In this document: positions 33,026 through 39,567 of the stretch, piece by piece | How the letters are laid out: each line of letters starts with the position of its first letter | Position numbering within the stretch: the first letter of the stretch is position 1 | Source: Candidatus Magasanikiibacteriota bacterium | GTDB taxonomy: Bacteria; Patescibacteriota; Patescibacteriia; Magasanikbacterales; 2-02-FULL-50-9b | DNA length: 39,567 nucleotides | Direction of reading: 5' to 3' | Assembly (NCBI GenBank): GCA_903893485.1 | Contig: CAITMK010000015.1 | Location: 1-39,567 of the forward strand | Position numbers and translations under genes: made by a program | Notes under the pieces: generated by a model | What the model was told of the DNA's origin: nothing | Seen by the model: only the letters and a program-made list of their open reading frames with translations | Databases searched by the model: none

Positions 33026-33049
33026 CGCCGAACGCTTGCGTGTAGCGCG

Positions 33050-33655
33050 TCAGGGCTTGTACAAATCGATCATCCACTGCACCGCCGCGTGGCATTGCTC
33101 GCCGTCGAGCGCGTTGCAGATCTCCGTGTAGTTGTCGCCGCGGAGCAGGAGCACCCGACAGTCGGGCGTGGCCGTGGCGCCGCTTTCTTCGAGCACCTCA
33201 TCCAATTTGTCGACCTTGTTCACGTCGGCAATGATGAAAAGGTGTTTTTCTGCGAAGCCGATTTTCTTGGCCGTTCCCTCCATGATGTCGTGTTCCGCGT
33301 TGCAGCCGCCACTGCGCCCTTCAACCAGAATGGTTGTGTTGCCGCCTTCGCCCAGCTCCTGCCGCGCCTTGTAGATCTGCGGGCCGGAGACGTGCTGCGC
33401 GACGTGGCGCCACGGCAGCAAGTCGTTGGGATTCTTCGTAGGAGAAGGTACAACAGCTAATGATGTATTCTGATCCGGCGTCGTCTCAAGTGCGTCAGAC
33501 ACAATTCCACCACCCATGATCGCAATCAGCACTGCTGACGCCATAAAACGTGGAAGCTTACCGTGAGACTCCGTCGACAAAAACAACGCCACCCAGATCA
33601 AGAGCAGCAGCGCGACAGCAATCAAACTCAACCCAACAATCATTTCGACAGACAT
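33050..33655 (-). CDS. Two-helix membrane protein, paralogue of cassette B (GC-rich cassette C)
   Basis: 201 residues: helices about 6-26 and 36-54, a Pro/Thr/Asn linker, then the same exported domain as in 32310-32882 (ILVEGRSGGC, LDEVLEESGATATPDCRVLL, EICNA, IDLYKP). Strong SD GGAGGTG before the ATG at 33655. The pair lies head to tail but each member has its own promoter and terminator, so it is a duplicated cassette, not an operon. Function unknown. Confidence 0.78.
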   Translation of the reverse strand: MSVEMIVGLSLIAVALLLLIWVALFLSTESHGKLPRFMASAVLIAIMGGGIVSDALETTPDQNTSLAVVPSPTKNPNDLLPWRHVAQHVSGPQIYKARQELGEGGNTTILVEGRSGGCNAEHDIMEGTAKKIGFAEKHLFIIADVNKVDKLDEVLEESGATATPDCRVLLLRGDNYTEICNALDGEQCHAAVQWMIDLYKP

Positions 33656-33697
33656 CTCACACCTCCAAGGAATTTGGTTTCGTTCCCTCTTGTCAAG

Positions 33698-33726
33698 ATC
33701 CTCTCATTTTTCCGCCATTTTGTCAA
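33698..33726 (-). promoter_or_regulatory. Promoter of cassette C
   Basis: TTGACA (33721-33726) followed by AAATGGCGG; the -10 at 17 bases is GAGGAT, a weak match. A second TTGACA at 33691-33696 has no better -10. Confidence 0.5.
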
Positions 33727-33737
33727 CGCTTCAGGTG

Positions 33738-33746
33738 TGGTAGAAT
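33738..33746 (+). promoter_or_regulatory. Extended -10 promoter of the peptide-recJ operon
   Basis: TGgTAGAAT, nine bases before the ATG at 33756; leaderless by position. Confidence 0.6.
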
Positions 33747-33755
33747 ACACCCGCT

Positions 33756-33845
33756 ATGAAACAGAAAACACGTCGCATCTTTTCCGCAATCTTTGCACTC
33801 TTTGTGCTTATTTCAATGGTTTTGGCATTTACGCTCCGCGTGTGA
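33756..33845 (+). CDS. 29-residue hydrophobic peptide coupled to recJ
   Basis: ATG at 33756 directly follows a -10 box and opens a 29-codon frame: basic start MKQKTRR, about 19 hydrophobic residues, Arg near the end. It has the form of a single membrane helix or signal peptide. Its stop TGA overlaps the recJ GTG start (GTGA), so ribosomes ending here could restart on recJ. It could be a real small membrane protein or a leader peptide that sets recJ translation. Confidence 0.6.
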   Translation: MKQKTRRIFSAIFALFVLISMVLAFTLRV

Positions 33846-35596
33846 AAAAAACTCTTTGGGCGATTTCCGAGGATGCCGAAAAACATGACGCCGCTGCCAT
33901 GCCGGGCGTGCACCCCGTGATTGCGCAGCTCCTGTGGAATCGCGGCCTGCGCACTGCCGCCCAGGCGCAAGCTTTTTTGGAACCAAATTACGAGCGTGAT
34001 ATTCACGATCCTTTTTTGTTTCGCGATATGCATAAGGCGGTGGATCGCCTGCGCGAAGCGATTATCGCGAAAGAATTAATTATTGTGCACGGCGATTACG
34101 ACGCTGATGGAATTTCTGCTTCCGCGATTTTAATGCACACGCTTCGTACACTTGGCGCCAACGTCGATGGCTTTATTCCCCACCGCGAACTTGATGGCTA
34201 TGGCCTGCGCACATCGACTGTTGAAAAACTTGCGGCGCGCGATACCAAAATTTTAATCACGTGCGATTGCGGAATTTCGAACCTCGCCGAAATTACACGT
34301 GGTAATGAATTGGGAATTCAGACGATCATCACCGACCATCACACCGTACCTGCAGATTTGCCGCCCGCATTCGCGACGCTTCACCCAAAAGTTCCAGGCG
34401 AAACATATCCTGACCAAACATTATCTGGCGGCGGCGTTGCATTTAAATTAATGCAGGGGCTCATGCAAGATCCGGAAATTCAAAAATTATTGCCGCCGAA
34501 TTTTAATACAGCGGCGTTTCAAAAATGGCAACTCGATTTAGTTGCAATTTCCAGTGTTGCCGACATGGTGCCGCTCGTTGGTGAAACACGTACGCTGGTT
34601 TATTTTGGTTGCAAAGTTTTGGGAAAAACAAAACGCCATGGTCTTCGTGCACTTTTAGCACACGACAAAATCATGATCACAGATTTAGGTCCATCATCGC
34701 CCATCACGCCGCAAACCATTGGTTTTAAAATCGCGCCACGCATTAATGCCGCGGGTCGCATGGACCACGGCAAATACGCGTTCGAAATGCTGCTTGCCGA
34801 AACGCCCGAAGAAGGCGCGCGCCTTGCAGACCAACTTTATAATCACAATACGGACCGCCAAAAATTAACTGAATCAATTTTAAAAGAAGCAATTGCGAAA
34901 ATAAAAAAAGATAGTCTCGATCGATTCCCCGCACTCGTCGTTGCGGGCGAAGGCTGGCCCGCGGGCCTCGTTGGCCTGATCGCATCGCGCCTCAAAGATA
35001 AATTTTATAAACCAACATTTGTGATTGGTATTAACGAAGATCGCGTCGTTGGTTCGGGTCGCAGCATCACGGAATGGAATATGATCGCTGCCATGCAAAC
35101 CGTGCCGGAGGTATTCACCAAATTTGGCGGTCATCCACAAGCGTGCGGATTTTCGCTCGCCACGCCCAACCACATTCAGCCGTTCGCCGACACGATGCAT
35201 CGCCTCGCGGATTCACACGTTGAAAAAATCCAAGAACTCATTCCAACCGTCACCATCGACGCGCGCATCCCGCTCGATAAACTCGATTGGGAACTGCAGC
35301 GTCACCTTGAAAAATTTGAGCCATTTGGCATTGGCAACCCAGAGCCAACCTTTTTAACTGAAAATATTTCGATTGTCGGCGTCGTACCCGTTGGCGCAAC
35401 TGGCAAGCACATTCGCCTCATGGTACAAAGTGATTCGCCGCAGATTAAAAAAATGATGGGATTTGGCATGTCCGAATTTTTAGACGATTTGCAGGCGGGG
35501 AAAAAAATTAATAGCGTCGTGTGCCTGAGCGTAAACGAATGGAACGGCGCGCGAGAATTGCAATATACGCTCCAAGACTTTAGAATCGCTAATTAA
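33842..35596 (+). CDS. recJ: Single-strand DNA 5'-3' exonuclease RecJ
   Basis: 584 residues. RecJ degrades single-stranded DNA in recombination and mismatch or base repair. DHH-family motifs: HGDYDADGISA, ITCDCGIS, ITDHHTVP and a later GRMDHGKYAFEMLL; the DHHA1 part carries GEGWPAGLVGLIASRL and FGGHPQACGFSL, then an OB fold ends the protein. I chose the GTG at 33842 (VKKTLWAI...) because it matches the family N-terminus and overlaps the peptide stop. The longer open frame back to 33563 runs across the promoter and the opposite gene. Confidence 0.93.
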   Translation: MKKTLWAISEDAEKHDAAAMPGVHPVIAQLLWNRGLRTAAQAQAFLEPNYERDIHDPFLFRDMHKAVDRLREAIIAKELIIVHGDYDADGISASAILMHTLRTLGANVDGFIPHRELDGYGLRTSTVEKLAARDTKILITCDCGISNLAEITRGNELGIQTIITDHHTVPADLPPAFATLHPKVPGETYPDQTLSGGGVAFKLMQGLMQDPEIQKLLPPNFNTAAFQKWQLDLVAISSVADMVPLVGETRTLVYFGCKVLGKTKRHGLRALLAHDKIMITDLGPSSPITPQTIGFKIAPRINAAGRMDHGKYAFEMLLAETPEEGARLADQLYNHNTDRQKLTESILKEAIAKIKKDSLDRFPALVVAGEGWPAGLVGLIASRLKDKFYKPTFVIGINEDRVVGSGRSITEWNMIAAMQTVPEVFTKFGGHPQACGFSLATPNHIQPFADTMHRLADSHVEKIQELIPTVTIDARIPLDKLDWELQRHLEKFEPFGIGNPEPTFLTENISIVGVVPVGATGKHIRLMVQSDSPQIKKMMGFGMSEFLDDLQAGKKINSVVCLSVNEWNGARELQYTLQDFRIAN

Positions 35597-35634
35597 AAAA
35601 AATCATCCCGACTCGCAGCATTGCGAATCGGGAT
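35595..35634 (-). terminator. Terminator of cassette D
   Basis: Minus strand: ATCCCGA/TCGGGAT and TCGCA/TGCGA arms, then GATTTTTTTT. The T-run touches the recJ stop. Confidence 0.88.
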
Positions 35635-35658
35635 TTGATCTACTCAGCTGCTCACCTT

Positions 35659-36561
35659 CTACCAGTTCAGGATGAAGGCGCTGAGCTTGCTAGCCTTGCA
35701 CGTCGTGGTGAGCGGCGTGTAGGTGTAGCCGTTCAACTCGCCGCAGGCAGGCATGTCGGAAAAGGACAGCTGCTGGGCCACCTCGGTCGCGCCAGCCTTT
35801 TCACTCATGAACCAGCTCGTGAAATACTCCATGATGCCGGGCGACACGCCGAGGCGCACGTGAGTGTGCTTGGCGTCCGCCGAAATGATCGTGCACCAGC
35901 GCGTGCCGTCACCATCGGTGAGCGTCGGCTGCCACGCGACGTACGAGCTGATGTCCGGGCAATCATCTTCGACACGGCTTCCGGTGAAGTTGCAGCTCAC
36001 GACGGTCGTGGCCTGCACCTTTTCAGCCAGATCAATGCAGAAAATGGTCGCCGGCGCGGATGACACGATCGGGTTACACGTGATCGTGTTGTCCTGGTTT
36101 TGCTGACACATCTGACCGGACGGGCACGATACCGACTTGCTGAAGTGATGTCCGGAGCAGCTCGTCGCCTTTGTGCCGTCCAGAAGCATGACGATCTGCA
36201 TCCAGCCTGGCATGACTGGCGTGCCGGTGCGATGGTCGCTGATCGACACACTTTCACACAACTCCTCGGTCGTGTCGCAGTAGCCGTTGCCAGCCGCGAT
36301 CCAATCGCCGACTTTCGCGGCAGCCACGCGCTCGCTCAAGGTGCCCGCAAGCGCGTTCTTGCCGTGAATGCACTGCGGCTGATCCGGGGAACCTGCGGCC
36401 GGCGTGTGCCACAGATCGTCCGTGGTAGGATCGCCATCGTCGCAAGGATCCACCTGCGGCTGCCCAGACGTGTCAGCTTCCCCCGCCATCGTTGCCGAAG
36501 GGCTCACAGATTCAACTGAACAACCCACCAAGACCACCAGAAACGCGTAGAAGATCTTCAT
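35659..36561 (-). CDS. Lipoprotein of unknown function (GC-rich cassette D)
   Basis: 300 residues. N-terminus MKIFYAFLVVLVGCS is a lipoprotein signal with Cys14 in the lipobox LVGC, so it should be lipidated and held at the outer membrane face. Next come a low-complexity Ser/Thr/Asp stretch (DPCDDGDPTTDD) and a Cys-rich domain with some 15 Cys (for example SCPSGQMCQQNQ). The DPCDDGD motif recalls secreted proteins of myxobacteria-type genomes, but I cannot assign a family. SD GGAGGA sits before the ATG at 36561. Codons are strongly GC-rich. Confidence 0.82.
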   Translation of the reverse strand: MKIFYAFLVVLVGCSVESVSPSATMAGEADTSGQPQVDPCDDGDPTTDDLWHTPAAGSPDQPQCIHGKNALAGTLSERVAAAKVGDWIAAGNGYCDTTEELCESVSISDHRTGTPVMPGWMQIVMLLDGTKATSCSGHHFSKSVSCPSGQMCQQNQDNTITCNPIVSSAPATIFCIDLAEKVQATTVVSCNFTGSRVEDDCPDISSYVAWQPTLTDGDGTRWCTIISADAKHTHVRLGVSPGIMEYFTSWFMSEKAGATEVAQQLSFSDMPACGELNGYTYTPLTTTCKASKLSAFILNW

Positions 36562-36578
36562 CTGTCCTCCAAGACACA

Positions 36579-36592
36579 GCTCGCACGCGAGC
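36579..36592 (-). promoter_or_regulatory. Leader hairpin just before the SD of cassette D
   Basis: GCTCGC and GCGAGC arms around two bases. The core CGCGTGCG (minus strand) is the same as in the cassette A hairpin. Unlike A, it lies near the ribosome site, in a leader of about 90 bases. Confidence 0.5.
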
Positions 36593-36656
36593 AAAAGGCT
36601 GAAATTAGCCAAGAACCGTTCGTGTGACCCTACACGATTGTGCAGGTCTGGCGCAG

Positions 36657-36685
36657 AATATAGCACATTTTGGGGGTTTTGTCAA
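36657..36685 (-). promoter_or_regulatory. Promoter of cassette D
   Basis: TTGACA (36680-36685), 17-base spacer beginning AAACCC, TATATT (36657-36662). Confidence 0.8.
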
Positions 36686-36698
36686 TCCTCACCCTACA

Positions 36699-36707
36699 TG
36701 CTACAAT
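36699..36707 (+). promoter_or_regulatory. Extended -10 promoter of the RNase HI gene
   Basis: TGcTACAAT, eleven bases before the ATG at 36719. Confidence 0.55.
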
Positions 36708-36718
36708 TCTCATATTCT

Positions 36719-37129
36719 ATGAAATTCATCACCTACACCGACGGCGGATCACGCGGCAATCCAGGGCCGGCAGCAACCGGCACGGTCATTAAAAATGCCC
36801 AAGGCGAAACAATTGCGGCTTTTGGCCGTTATATTGGCCACACCACAAATAATCAGGCGGAATATCAGGCGCTGGTTGCCGCGCTTGAATACGCCACCGA
36901 ACATGGCGCCACGGAGGTACAATGTTTTTTGGATTCAGAATTGATTGTAAAACAAATGAACCGCGAATATCGCGTGAAAGATGTTGGCTTGCAAGTGCAT
37001 TATTTAAAAATTTATAACATGGCGGGCCGCATTGGCCGCGTTACGTTTACCCATGTGCCGCGTGAAAAAAATAAGGAAGCTGATGCCGAAGTTAACAAAG
37101 CGCTCGATGCGCATGCCCGCAATCAATAA
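36719..37129 (+). CDS. Ribonuclease HI family protein
   Basis: 136 residues. It cuts RNA in RNA-DNA hybrids. The fold and active site are plain: Asp in FITYTDGGSRGNPGPAA, Glu in NNQAEYQALVAALEYA, Asp in FLDSELIVKQMN and the last acidic residue in NKEADAEVNKALD. It is the short form found in archaea and many bacteria, without the N-terminal hybrid-binding domain. The ATG at 36719 fits the fold start and the -10 box. Overlaps the converging gene by seven bases. Confidence 0.93.
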   Translation: MKFITYTDGGSRGNPGPAATGTVIKNAQGETIAAFGRYIGHTTNNQAEYQALVAALEYATEHGATEVQCFLDSELIVKQMNREYRVKDVGLQVHYLKIYNMAGRIGRVTFTHVPREKNKEADAEVNKALDAHARNQ

Positions 37130-37683
37130 TTGCGACCCAAAACTTTTGTACCAAAACTTTCGATTGAAATGCCAACAATAAGCAGCCCAAAAATTGGTGC
37201 GACGACCCATGCAAACGCGCCCCATGGTGATGCAAAAATGATTTGTAAAAATGGTGAAATTTTAGAGAGCCAAAGCGTTGGCAAAAAACTCATGATCACG
37301 GATATAAGCATGCCCACTTGCAAAAACGAAAGCACGATAACGTGCCACCAGCTACCCATGGGCCCATCTGACGATAGTGCATGATTTAATGCGCTGCGTG
37401 TGAGCATGAAAAACAAAATTGCAAAAAGCCCCACAAACGTGCCAATACGGAATGCAAAACCGTTGGTAAGTTGCACGGTGGCGCCAAACGAAGGCAGCGG
37501 CGGCAACGTGTGCACCGCGGCCACGGCCATATACACCGCAACCATAATCATAATGGTGCGGCCACGGCCAAGCGAAAATCCGTACACCAGCGTGCCGACC
37601 ACCAAAAACAACAAAATAAACAAGTCCCAACTTGGGTGTGACCACGAGAGTGAGTGGATAAAATCGAGGAAAAGCGGGTACAT
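37123..37683 (-). CDS. Multi-helix membrane protein (CvpA-like layout)
   Basis: 186 residues with four or five helices. The first part (SWDLFILLFLVVGTLVYGFS followed by GRGRT) resembles CvpA-type proteins, but the match is weak. It has its own promoter and lies 30 bases after dnaJ. Confidence 0.7.
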   Translation of the reverse strand: MYPLFLDFIHSLSWSHPSWDLFILLFLVVGTLVYGFSLGRGRTIMIMVAVYMAVAAVHTLPPLPSFGATVQLTNGFAFRIGTFVGLFAILFFMLTRSALNHALSSDGPMGSWWHVIVLSFLQVGMLISVIMSFLPTLWLSKISPFLQIIFASPWGAFAWVVAPIFGLLIVGISIESFGTKVLGRNY

Positions 37684-37692
37684 ACGGATACT

Positions 37693-37721
37693 AGTATAGG
37701 CCGGGCCCTACTTTTATTCAA
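37693..37721 (-). promoter_or_regulatory. Promoter of the 186-residue membrane protein
   Basis: TTGAAT (37716-37721, over the dnaJ stop), 17-base spacer, TATACT (37693-37698), then nine bases to the ATG at 37683: leaderless by position. Confidence 0.7.
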
Positions 37722-38790
37722 GTTCTTTTTTGAGCTCTTCCAGTAATTTTTTCGCGGTGCGCGATAATTTTTTTGGCGTCTCAACGGTCACGCGGACCAA
37801 ATGATCTGCGCGTGCGCCGCCGCGGCGCATACCACCCTTGCCTTTCAAGCGAATGAGTTCACCAGTTTGTACGCCATCAGGAATTTTAATTGTTACTTCA
37901 CCTTCCACGGTGTGTGTTTTTGCTTCACCACCAAGCGCGGCCATTGGAAATGAAATGTGTACTTCGGAATAAATATCATCGCCCTGCACCTGCAAATTTT
38001 TGTCGCGCGCCACATGAATGCGCACATATAAATCGCCGGCCTGGCCACCATGCGGCGCTGCGGCGCCACGACCAGTCACACGAATGGATTCGCCATCATG
38101 AATGCCAGCTGGAATTTTAATTTTAATTTCATCAATTTTTTTGTGTGTGCCGGTTCCGCGGCAATCCTTACATTCTTTTTCTGGTTTTTTGCCCGTACCG
38201 CGACAATCGCCACACGTGCTTGCTGTTTGCATGGCACCTAAAATCGTGTGTTGAATGCGCACCACTTGGCCACGACCGCCGCAAGTTTTACATGTATCAA
38301 CTTTGGTACCTGGCGCGCCGCCGGATCCGTGGCAGGTGTCACACTGTCCTAATTTATTTAAACTAAATTCTTCTTCGATACCAAAAACCGCGTCGCGCAA
38401 TTTTAATTCAACGTCCACCGCGATATCTTCGCCGCGTTGTTCACGTCGTCCGCCGCCGCGGCCACCACCAAAGCCAAACATATCGCCCATGTTACCAAAA
38501 ATATCACCAAGGTCTTCGCCGCTAAAATCAAAACCACCGGCGCCACCAAACGGATTGCCACCTGCGCCCGGTTGATTTACATGTTCGGATCCAAACTGGT
38601 CGTACTGCGCGCGCTTTGATTTGTCAGACAAAACTTGATTTGCTTCGTTGATTTCTTTAAATTTTTCAGCGTTGCCTGATGGTTTATCCGGATGATGCTG
38701 ATGCGCTAATTTACGAAATGCTTTTTTGATTTCGTCATCGGTTGCATTTTTATCAACGCCTAAGGTTTTGTAGTAATCTTTTTGAGCCAT
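37714..38790 (-). CDS. dnaJ: Chaperone DnaJ (type I Hsp40)
   Basis: 358 residues. It delivers clients to DnaK and stimulates its ATPase. J domain with HHPDKPSG (HPD), a Gly/Phe-rich linker (about 75-110), four zinc repeats ([32 protein letters not shown]) and the two C-terminal beta domains. It lies 63 bases after dnaK, with a hairpin between them. Confidence 0.97.
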   Translation of the reverse strand: MAQKDYYKTLGVDKNATDDEIKKAFRKLAHQHHPDKPSGNAEKFKEINEANQVLSDKSKRAQYDQFGSEHVNQPGAGGNPFGGAGGFDFSGEDLGDIFGNMGDMFGFGGGRGGGRREQRGEDIAVDVELKLRDAVFGIEEEFSLNKLGQCDTCHGSGGAPGTKVDTCKTCGGRGQVVRIQHTILGAMQTASTCGDCRGTGKKPEKECKDCRGTGTHKKIDEIKIKIPAGIHDGESIRVTGRGAAAPHGGQAGDLYVRIHVARDKNLQVQGDDIYSEVHISFPMAALGGEAKTHTVEGEVTIKIPDGVQTGELIRLKGKGGMRRGGARADHLVRVTVETPKKLSRTAKKLLEELKKELE

Positions 38791-38811
38791 ATCATTTTAT
38801 GAAGAACACTA

Positions 38812-38835
38812 AAGTGCCGAGTCGCCTCGGCACTT
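38812..38835 (-). other. Perfect hairpin between dnaK and dnaJ
   Basis: 10-bp arms AAGTGCCGAG/CTCGGCACTT around a four-base loop. There is no T-run on the minus strand (TTTAGTG follows), so it is not a strong terminator. It may be a processing or stability element that sets the DnaK to DnaJ ratio. Confidence 0.6.
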
Positions 38836-38853
38836 CAAGCTCGTCACGAGAGA

Positions 38854-39567
38854 TTAAACAACTTCGCCTTCGATAGGACCTTTTTCTTCGCCTGCTGGTG
38901 GTGGAGTTCCGGCGCCAGCATCAGCTCCTGGCTGTTGGTACATTGCAGCGCCAATTTTCTGTGCGATTTCACCAAGCTCGTCGCCAGCTTTTTTGATCGC
39001 ATCAACGTCGTCAGAATCTTTAACTGCTTTTAATGCAGCTAATTTTTCTTCAACAATTTTTTTATCATCAGCATTTACTTTTTCGCCCGCGTCCTTCAAC
39101 ATTTTTTCTGTGGTGTACATCATGGTATCTGCAATATTGCGCGCTTCGATAAGTTCCTGTTTTTTCTTATCTTCGTCGGCGTGCAATTCTGCATCTTGTT
39201 TCATCTTTTCAACTTCTTCCTTTGAAAGACCCGACGATGCAGTGATCGTAATTTTCTGTTCTTTGTTTGTACCCTTGTCCTTGGCACTCACAGACAAAAT
39301 GCCGTTCGCATCAATATCGAATGACACTTCGATTTGTGGCACGCCGCGTGGTGCTGGTGGAATACCGTCGAGCATAAAACGACCTAATGTTTTGTTGTCG
39401 CCTGCCATTGGACGTTCACCCTGGAGCACATGAATTTCAACGCTTGGCTGCGAGTCAGCTGCGGTTGAAAACACCTGCGACTTGCTGGTTGGAACAGTTG
39501 TGTTGCGCGTAATCAGTGCGGTCATTACACCACCCATGGTTTCAATACCAAGTGAAAGTGGAGTTAC
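38854..39567 (-). CDS. dnaK: Chaperone DnaK (Hsp70), C-terminal part (cut by window edge)
   Basis: 237 codons of the 3' part. The visible region begins at [19 protein letters not shown], the start of the substrate-binding domain, with the conserved [44 protein letters not shown] (shown in part) and the helical lid. It ends in the usual acidic tail (IEGEVV). dnaJ follows on the same strand; grpE is not in view. Confidence 0.98.
   Translation of the reverse strand, partial: VTPLSLGIETMGGVMTALITRNTTVPTSKSQVFSTAADSQPSVEIHVLQGERPMAGDNKTLGRFMLDGIPPAPRGVPQIEVSFDIDANGILSVSAKDKGTNKEQKITITASSGLSKEEVEKMKQDAELHADEDKKKQELIEARNIADTMMYTTEKMLKDAGEKVNADDKKIVEEKLAALKAVKDSDDVDAIKKAGDELGEIAQKIGAAMYQQPGADAGAGTPPPAGEEKGPIEGEVV

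Noticed and set aside
33563-33841. Upstream extension of the recJ frame
   Set aside because: It crosses the divergent cassette C gene and both promoters. RecJ similarity begins only at the GTG at 33842.
1-39567. Alternative code with TGA read as Gly
   Set aside because: TGA stops uvrA, the SanA-like gene's neighbour uvrB and the peptide before recJ at sensible ends, and no conserved motif needs an in-frame TGA.
1-39567. CRISPR arrays, tRNA or rRNA genes, insertion sequences
   Set aside because: I saw no spaced direct repeats, tRNA cloverleaf, rRNA-like stretch or transposase frame. Gene-free gaps are all under about 170 bases.

Overview
The window reads as chromosome from a Candidate Phyla Radiation (Patescibacteria) bacterium or a close relative. 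I infer this from the genes and their architecture, not from a database match. Genes are packed with gaps of 0-10 bases, and convergent genes overlap at their stop codons. Most genes lack a Shine-Dalgarno (SD) sequence, and many promoters place the -10 box only 6-12 bases before the ATG, so much translation looks leaderless. UvrC stops before its HhH domain, UvrA lacks its insertion domain, and the ClpC-like protein is membrane-anchored with a dead first ATPase ring. TGA is used as stop (for example at uvrA), so this is not the Gracilibacteria/Absconditabacteria code.

Layout. 1-1046: the start of an SF2 helicase (minus strand, cut by the window edge) divergent from rplU. 1060-7365, minus strand: a short dcw-type cluster (mraZ with a four-repeat operator, rsmH, ftsL-like), then a second promoter driving a small membrane protein, the ClpC-like unfoldase, a WecA/MraY-family transferase and a DUF192 protein. 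7436-8167: an unrecognised protein.

8164-19224 is an envelope island. It holds an exosortase/archaeosortase-family protein (Cys-Arg-His) divergent, across 27 bases, from a secreted beta-propeller-like protein with a PEF-type C-terminal sorting signal. It also holds three paralogous N-anchored surface proteins (one with an inserted carbohydrate-binding-like domain), a large Ig-like protein with a Lys/His tail, signal peptidase I, a peptidoglycan-binding protein and small membrane proteins. uvrC ends the exosortase operon.

19222-27059, minus strand: an operon of a beta-CASP nuclease, uvrB, a SanA-like protein, uvrA and an RlmD-type methyltransferase. With uvrC, the whole UvrABC set is in the window.

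27109-36719: housekeeping genes on the plus strand (membrane protein-murJ, lepA, a 29-residue peptide coupled to recJ, and an RNase HI at 36719) alternate with four minus-strand genes of a different kind. Those four are visibly richer in G+C and encode secreted, membrane or lipoprotein products. Each has a perfect TTGACA box with a 17-base spacer, an SD sequence and its own long hairpin terminator. They look like self-contained cassettes dropped between resident genes, and the edge helicase gene has the same promoter style.

37123-39567, minus strand: a membrane protein with its own promoter, dnaJ, and the 3' part of dnaK. I saw no rRNA, tRNA, CRISPR array or insertion sequence, and no gene-free stretch longer than 300 bases.
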